From positions 1 through 32,996 of the forward strand of contig JARLIG010000002.1 of the NCBI GenBank assembly GCA_031291825.1: DNA of 32,996 nt, written 5' to 3'. The position numbers were made by a program, and so were the translations under genes. The stretch comes from Minisyncoccota bacterium (GTDB taxonomy: Bacteria; Patescibacteriota; Minisyncoccia; Phycocordibacterales; UBA9973). This document shows, in pieces, positions 28,913 through 32,996 of the stretch; positions within the stretch are counted from its first letter, which is position 1, and the number at the start of each line of letters is the position of its first letter. The notes under the pieces were generated by a model. That model worked only from the letters and a program-made list of their open reading frames with translations. It made no database searches and had not been told where the DNA came from.

Positions 28913-28991
28913 CTCCGTGCAAAATTAATTAATAAACTTGGCGTAATAAACTATCAAATAATATCATATTATTGTGAATTTTGTACGGAGA
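28912..28991 (-). promoter_or_regulatory. Inverted repeat masking the murJ start, with internal promoter
   Basis: On the minus strand the 5' arm TCTCCGTACAAAATT (complement of 28977-28991) pairs with the 3' arm AATTTTGCACGGAGA (complement of 28912-28926) in 14 of 15 positions. The 3' arm contains the GGAG and the A of the start codon. A small helix AATAATA/TATTATT lies in the spacer. TTGATA (28952-28957) and TATTAA (28929-28934), 17 bp apart, form a promoter inside the loop. Transcripts from it would lack the 5' arm. Confidence 0.5.
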
Positions 28992-29006
28992 CACTATGTT
29001 ATCTAT

Positions 29007-31160
29007 TTATTTTTTAGTCTTACTAGCAGAAGAAGGAGTGGTAGAAGTGGAAGTAGTTTGAGTTGTGGCTGGTGATGTTGAAGACACAGGGTTGTTTAAT
29101 GAATTTACATATTGTATCAAGTTGCTATCAGAAGGAGACAAGGCAAGAGCGGATTGCGCATAAGAAAGCGCCTGGCTATTGTTTCCTTGACTCTTAGCAA
29201 TTTGCGAAAGAGTAACCAAGGCATCAACATAATCTGGCTTAAGAGTTAGTGCTTGATTAGCATAAGTTTGAGCACCCGAGACATCTCCATTAATGAAAGA
29301 AACACCAGCAAGAGAAAGTTCAAGACCTGGATTTAACGGGTTTAAGCTAGAAGCAGTTTGATAAGCCTTGATAGCACTATCATAAGCATCCTTTCCACTA
29401 AGACTTCCTGCTGTTTGATAGACAGAACCGAGCAACTGATAGTTCAAGTAGTTTTGAGGGTCATATTGAATAGCCAACTGTGTACCATTGACAGCGTTAG
29501 TAAAGGCGGTTTGTATATTTGTCTTATCTGAGTCTGACAAGTTAGAACCTTTATTCGCGATAATACTTAGTTTTACAAGCTGTATTTGTGAATAAGTGCG
29601 TAAATATAAATCATTTGAGTATAAGGACAAAGCCGTAACGATAGAATTCTCAGCAACGGGTTCAGTTTGAGCATTAATTGCTTTGTTGAAATATGACACA
29701 GAAACAAAACGTTCTATGTAGGTAAATGCAGTAGAGACCGAAAGCACGACAAGAAGAATAATCACTAAAATAGAGAAGAAACTTTTTCTGTGGTCATTTA
29801 AAAAGGACATTGATACTTCCTTGTTTGAACTAGACGTGACTAGCCCAATGAATATCCCCGTGAAAGCAAAAGAAATTAAGAATATAACTGCGCCAGTAAA
29901 ATAAAAGAATGAGGAAATAAACAAGTATAGAGATAACACAAAGAATGCCATCATTTCCCAGTTAGTCTCATTTTTTATACTGGAAAAAACTGACTTCACT
30001 CCCATTATTAAAAAAAGAACAAAGAAAAGAATCCAAGACAAGGCACCTAGTAAGCCAATAGTCGAAACAAAAGTAGTCCATAATCCAGAACCTGAGTTAA
30101 ATGAAGTATCCCAAAATTGAGTATTGTTTACAACGGCCGGTTTATACATTGACCAAGCTTCTCCAAATCTATTTGGACCAAGACCTAGCACAGGATGCTT
30201 AAGAAGTACTCCTTTGGTAATAGACATTGTAGCTCCAAAAGAAGGGCCAACTTCCGTATTGGAAATATTGAGATGATTTGGTATAAAACTTCCAACAAAT
30301 GGACCTGAGATAAAGAAAAGCAAAGCTATAATCATCACCACAAAGGAGGTAAGAGGAAAATTCTTTTTTCTTTTTTCAGAATCTTCTCCTTCCCCTCGGT
30401 GAATGGAAACTTTATAAACAAAAATAATCAAACTAGAAATTCCGAGAAGTATCCAAACTAGTGTGAAGTTTACAGAAGCTGCCAATAAAATTGACAGTAA
30501 AATGAAGATTTGAAGAAATACTTTTTCTACTTTAGAAATAGGGAAAAATTCAACAACTAAAAGAAACATCAGTCCAGAAAAACCAGCAAATAATCCAAGT
30601 GCGTTCCATGAACCCAAAATGTTTCCAGTCTTATCAGCTAAGATGCCCAACGAAAATACTTTATCAAGGACAAAAGCAAGCTTTGAGGTAGAACCAAAAA
30701 TTGGAAGAATAAATAAACGAAAACCTTGGAAAAGCAGAACAAAAGCTGATGCTAATATTGAACCAAGTAAAACCATTTTTGCATGTTTCGGTGTGCGGAA
30801 AACAACAGCTGACATAAACAGCAGAATAAAGCTTGCAAAAATAAACCAAAAACTTCCGACGTCAAACATGGAACCAAATAAAGATGATTCACGACTTACA
30901 GAAAAAAGAGCCGACAAAAAAGTAATAAGGACAACAATAGCGCCAGCACCTATTAAACGAGATTTAGGAAAAACTATCTTACCGTCAACAAATCTGGCTA
31001 TCGCCCAAAAAATGATACAAGCAGTAAGCCCAGTGACAAGAAGCAAGCCCTTTGAAGCCTCAACGGGAAAATTGGTAAAGGGTAAACAAAAAATTGGTAA
31101 TAGAATTATTACTAAAAAAAGTGATAAAAATGAAAGTCTATCAAATATATTTGTACGCAT
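29007..31160 (-). CDS. O-antigen ligase-like membrane protein with C-terminal TPR repeats
   Basis: 717 residues from ATG 31160, chosen because a perfect -10 box ends 7 nt upstream; an ATG three codons earlier lies in that spacer. About 12 hydrophobic segments occupy residues 1-490, with a Wzy/WaaL-type extracytoplasmic loop containing LGLGPNRFGEAW. The C-terminal part has TPR-like repeats (LGSVYQTAGSLSGKDAYDSA, LAGVSFINGDVSGAQTYANQA, LSQIAKSQGNNSQALSYAQSA) and a serine/threonine-rich tail. Ligases of this fold join glycans to lipids or proteins. In a CPR cell without lipopolysaccharide a surface glycan or glycoprotein is more likely; this is inference. It precedes murJ on the same strand. Confidence 0.85.
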   Translation of the reverse strand: MRTNIFDRLSFLSLFLVIILLPIFCLPFTNFPVEASKGLLLVTGLTACIIFWAIARFVDGKIVFPKSRLIGAGAIVVLITFLSALFSVSRESSLFGSMFDVGSFWFIFASFILLFMSAVVFRTPKHAKMVLLGSILASAFVLLFQGFRLFILPIFGSTSKLAFVLDKVFSLGILADKTGNILGSWNALGLFAGFSGLMFLLVVEFFPISKVEKVFLQIFILLSILLAASVNFTLVWILLGISSLIIFVYKVSIHRGEGEDSEKRKKNFPLTSFVVMIIALLFFISGPFVGSFIPNHLNISNTEVGPSFGATMSITKGVLLKHPVLGLGPNRFGEAWSMYKPAVVNNTQFWDTSFNSGSGLWTTFVSTIGLLGALSWILFFVLFLIMGVKSVFSSIKNETNWEMMAFFVLSLYLFISSFFYFTGAVIFLISFAFTGIFIGLVTSSSNKEVSMSFLNDHRKSFFSILVIILLVVLSVSTAFTYIERFVSVSYFNKAINAQTEPVAENSIVTALSLYSNDLYLRTYSQIQLVKLSIIANKGSNLSDSDKTNIQTAFTNAVNGTQLAIQYDPQNYLNYQLLGSVYQTAGSLSGKDAYDSAIKAYQTASSLNPLNPGLELSLAGVSFINGDVSGAQTYANQALTLKPDYVDALVTLSQIAKSQGNNSQALSYAQSALALSPSDSNLIQYVNSLNNPVSSTSPATTQTTSTSTTPSSASKTKK

Positions 31161-31167
31161 GCAACAC

Positions 31168-31197
31168 ATTATACTATATACTCTTTACGATACGCAA
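31168..31197 (-). promoter_or_regulatory. Leaderless-type promoter of the O-antigen ligase-like gene
   Basis: On the minus strand TTGCGT (31192-31197) and a perfect TATAAT (31168-31173) are 18 bp apart. The -10 box ends 7 nt before the ATG at 31160. Confidence 0.65.
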
Positions 31198-31205
31198 CCA
31201 AAGAC

Positions 31206-32996
31206 TTATAAAACTATGTTAATAAGTCTATTTTTAACGTAGATAATTTTCTTTATCTCTGCTCCAAGTAGATATTTCAAGATGTTTTCATTTTCTATTG
31301 CTTGTTTTTTAATTTTTTCTTCAGCTTCATTTAAAAAAACCATCATCTCTGCTCGAACCCTCCCATTTATTTGTATTACGATTTTGATTTCTTCATCTTC
31401 CATTAAACTTTCATCTGACTTAGGCCAGCCAGAAAGACTAATGGATTTCTTTTCATCTAAAGCATTCCAAAGTTCTTCTGTCACGTGCGGAGCAAATGGC
31501 GAAAGAATTTGCAGGAATTTTTTATAATCTTCTTTTGAGATATATTCTGCCTTATCCATCTCTGTCACTAGTATCATCATCGAAGAAATCGCTGTATTGA
31601 AACGCATTTCTTCAATATCTTCAGAAACTTTTTTAATGGTCTTGTTAAGCAATTTCGCTAAAGAATAATTCTTGGACTTTCCTCCAGCCTCTGGCTGGAA
31701 CCTTCCGTCTGCAGAATTACTCTTTAGCTTCATTGAAGAATTCTTCGGTTTCAAAACTTTCTCCCCTATCCGCCAAACTTTTTCAATAAATCTTCGAGAG
31801 CCAATAATACTTTCCGTAGACCAAGCCACCGATTGATTAAATGGACCCATAAACATTTCGTAAACACGCAAAGTGTCTGCGCCGTAAGTTTTTACAATAT
31901 CGTCTGGATTGATGACATTGCCGAGTGATTTAGACATTTTTACTCCCCCTTCGCCTAAAATCATTCCGTGGGAAGTTCGTTTCTTGTAAGGTTCACTAGT
32001 CGGCACAAGTTTCAAATCATATAAAAATTTATGCCAGAAACGAGAATACAAAAGGTGCAACGTGGTGTGTTCGTTTCCACCGTTATACCAATCTACTGGT
32101 GTCCAATATTTTAAATTCTTCTTACTGGCAAAAGCTGTTTTATTTTTTGGGTCAGTGTAACGCAAATAATACCAACTAGAGCCAGCCCAGTTTGGCATCG
32201 TATCAGTTTCCCTTTTAGCCGGCCCTTTACATTTTGGACATTTGGTATCAACCCAAGCCTTGATATTAGCGAGTGGAGATTCTCCGCTGTCCGTCGGCTG
32301 ATAGTTTTTTACTTTCGGAAGTTCTATTGGCAAATCTTTTTCTGGCACTGGAACAATTCCACATTTACCGCAATGCACGACTGGTATCGGCTCTCCCCAA
32401 TAACGCTGACGTGAAAAAACCCAATCACGAAGTTTGAATTTAGTAATCTTTTTTCCAAAATCTTCAAAACCTGCTTTTTTATAATTCTCAACAATTGGCA
32501 ATTTAAATTTTTCAGCAAATTCTAGATCGCGCTTATCATCAGCTGGCACCGCCATAATTGCTCCTGTGCCATAAGTCGCCAGCACATAGTCCGCGATCCA
32601 AACAGGAATTTCCTCTTTGGTTGCTGGATTGATAGCTTTTACGCCTTTCAACTCCACACCAGTTTTTGTTTTATCTTCGGCTGTGCGTTCAATGTCTGTT
32701 TTATTTTTTACTTCTTTGATATATTTTTCAACTTCATTCCAATTTGTAATTTGTAATTTTAACTCTGCAACTAATTTATGTTCTGGCGCCAGCACCAAAT
32801 ATGTCGCTCCAAAAATAGTATCTGGACGAGTGGTAAAAACCTTGATCGTTGCCGAGCCTGTATGCTTTCCCCCAGACGTGGGGCGGGGGGGGGGGGGGCG
32901 CCGGCCCCCCCCGGGGGGTTGGAACACGCTGTGATGTCCCTGATCATTCCACTTACAAAATAATTTAGGCCCGCTTTTAATTTGGCCAAAATACAC
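31206..32996 (-). CDS. leuS: Leucyl-tRNA synthetase, partial (5' end outside window, disturbed near the edge)
   Basis: The frame runs off the window, so the HIGH motif is not seen. From about 32850 down the product is clearly LeuS: editing-domain motif VFTTRPDTIFGATYLVLAPEH, YGTGAIMAVPADDKRD, then LRDWVFSRQRYWGEPIP, a zinc-like CGKCGIVP and CPKC pair, NWAGSSWYYLRY, the KMSKS loop (GGVKMSKSLGN) and the C-terminal domain ending RLINIVL. Between the editing motif KRD and LRDW only about 23 residues remain, some 45 fewer than in E. coli LeuS. A repeat-like insertion lies at 31676-31735. The first roughly 40 codons, upstream of GSATIKVF, do not resemble LeuS and span a G/C homopolymer block that is likely a sequence error. 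Confidence 0.92.
   Translation of the reverse strand: MYFGQIKSGPKLFCKWNDQGHHSVFQPPGGGRRPPPPRPTSGGKHTGSATIKVFTTRPDTIFGATYLVLAPEHKLVAELKLQITNWNEVEKYIKEVKNKTDIERTAEDKTKTGVELKGVKAINPATKEEIPVWIADYVLATYGTGAIMAVPADDKRDLEFAEKFKLPIVENYKKAGFEDFGKKITKFKLRDWVFSRQRYWGEPIPVVHCGKCGIVPVPEKDLPIELPKVKNYQPTDSGESPLANIKAWVDTKCPKCKGPAKRETDTMPNWAGSSWYYLRYTDPKNKTAFASKKNLKYWTPVDWYNGGNEHTTLHLLYSRFWHKFLYDLKLVPTSEPYKKRTSHGMILGEGGVKMSKSLGNVINPDDIVKTYGADTLRVYEMFMGPFNQSVAWSTESIIGSRRFIEKVWRIGEKVLKPKNSSMKLKSNSADGRFQPEAGGKSKNYSLAKLLNKTIKKVSEDIEEMRFNTAISSMMILVTEMDKAEYISKEDYKKFLQILSPFAPHVTEELWNALDEKKSISLSGWPKSDESLMEDEEIKIVIQINGRVRAEMMVFLNEAEEKIKKQAIENENILKYLLGAEIKKIIYVKNRLINIVL
31676..31735 (-). repeat. Repeat-like insertion inside leuS
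   Basis: A perfect 7-bp inverted repeat TCCAGCC/GGCTGGA (31683-31689 and 31693-31699) lies in a stretch coding SADGRFQPEAGGKS, which has no counterpart in LeuS before the LAKLLNKTIKKV helix. The palindrome GAAGAATTCTTC follows at 31735-31746. Confidence 0.5.
32872..32932. other. G/C homopolymer block within repeat-like sequence, probable assembly artefact
   Basis: Fourteen G (32885-32898), eight C (32905-32912) and six G (32913-32918) occur in an otherwise AT-rich genome. Directly outside the block are CCAGACGT (32872-32879) and TTGGAACACG (32919-32928), which would join to the CCAGACGTTGGA core of the dispersed repeat. Confidence 0.6.

Noticed and set aside
30619-31242. 207-codon plus-strand frame
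   Set aside because: It is antisense to the membrane domain of the O-antigen ligase-like gene, with no start signal and a composition typical of an antisense shadow.
32617-32989. Frames spanning the G/C homopolymer block
   Set aside because: They are glycine/proline-rich products of the likely assembly artefact.
1-32996. CRISPR array, insertion sequence transposase or phage replication genes
   Set aside because: No regularly spaced repeats, transposase motifs or phage replication or packaging genes were seen. The tail-fibre-like protein has a signal peptide and stands alone.
1-32996. Alternative genetic code with TGA read as glycine (as in SR1/Gracilibacteria)
   Set aside because: The clear genes contain no internal TGA, and TGA serves as a stop, for example in the 58-aa gene.

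Overview
The window is AT-rich and tightly packed, with no gap of 300 bases between genes. It looks like part of the genome of a Candidate Phyla Radiation (Patescibacteria) bacterium, most likely Parcubacteria or Nomurabacteria-like. This rests on short intergenic distances, six tRNA genes without encoded CCA, secreted proteins with the CPR-style 'PGQTLTPNC...DPDC' and 'GWINF' signatures, a ValS without its usual C-terminal arm, and small palindromic repeats inserted in frame in housekeeping genes. TGA works as a stop, so the code appears to be standard. Taxonomy is inferred from these features and was not tested by a search.

Layout. 1-348 is the 3' end of a thioredoxin reductase/AhpF-type gene. 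353-1614 (minus) holds a membrane-anchored serine beta-lactamase-fold protein and tRNA-Ser and tRNA-Glu. 1771-2550 (minus) is a cassette of three small unknown proteins, each with a strong Shine-Dalgarno site, bounded by hairpin terminators. 2627-10193 (plus) has a repeat, a family-4 uracil-DNA glycosylase, a GlmU-like nucleotidyltransferase, glutamate dehydrogenase, tRNA-Val, tsaD, valS, a PrsW-like membrane protease and an Hsp20 chaperone. 10256-11820 has tRNA-Phe, a small membrane protein, a GGDEF protein, tRNA-Arg, glutaredoxin and tRNA-Gly. 11833-15504 (minus) is eno-ppsA, followed by pyrD (plus). 16687-20643 (minus) encodes two secreted surface proteins, one with phage-tail-fibre-like and beta-helix parts and one that binds peptidoglycan. 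20770-23472 (minus) has a 2-hydroxyacid dehydrogenase coupled to a glycerate kinase, and ftsB. 23609-31160 (minus) runs from an O-antigen-ligase-like TPR protein through murJ and an ABC exporter to lepA. A 5'-partial leuS reaches the window end, where a G/C homopolymer block looks like an assembly fault.

How the genes may work together. A hydroxyacid dehydrogenase and a glycerate kinase could make 2-phosphoglycerate, which enolase and PEP synthase would carry to PEP and pyruvate. MurJ, the O-antigen-ligase-like protein, the ABC exporter, FtsB and the two surface proteins form an envelope theme.

Three patterns stand out. (1) Palindromic or repeat-like elements sit in frame inside gckA, tsaD, lepA and leuS, and related copies lie between genes. 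(2) Many genes have a sigma70-type -10 box ending 6-14 nt before the ATG, which implies leaderless mRNAs, whereas the 1771-2550 cassette uses AAGGAG sites. (3) tRNA-Glu and tRNA-Phe both swap the conserved G18 and U55 for A and G, a paired change in the tRNA elbow.
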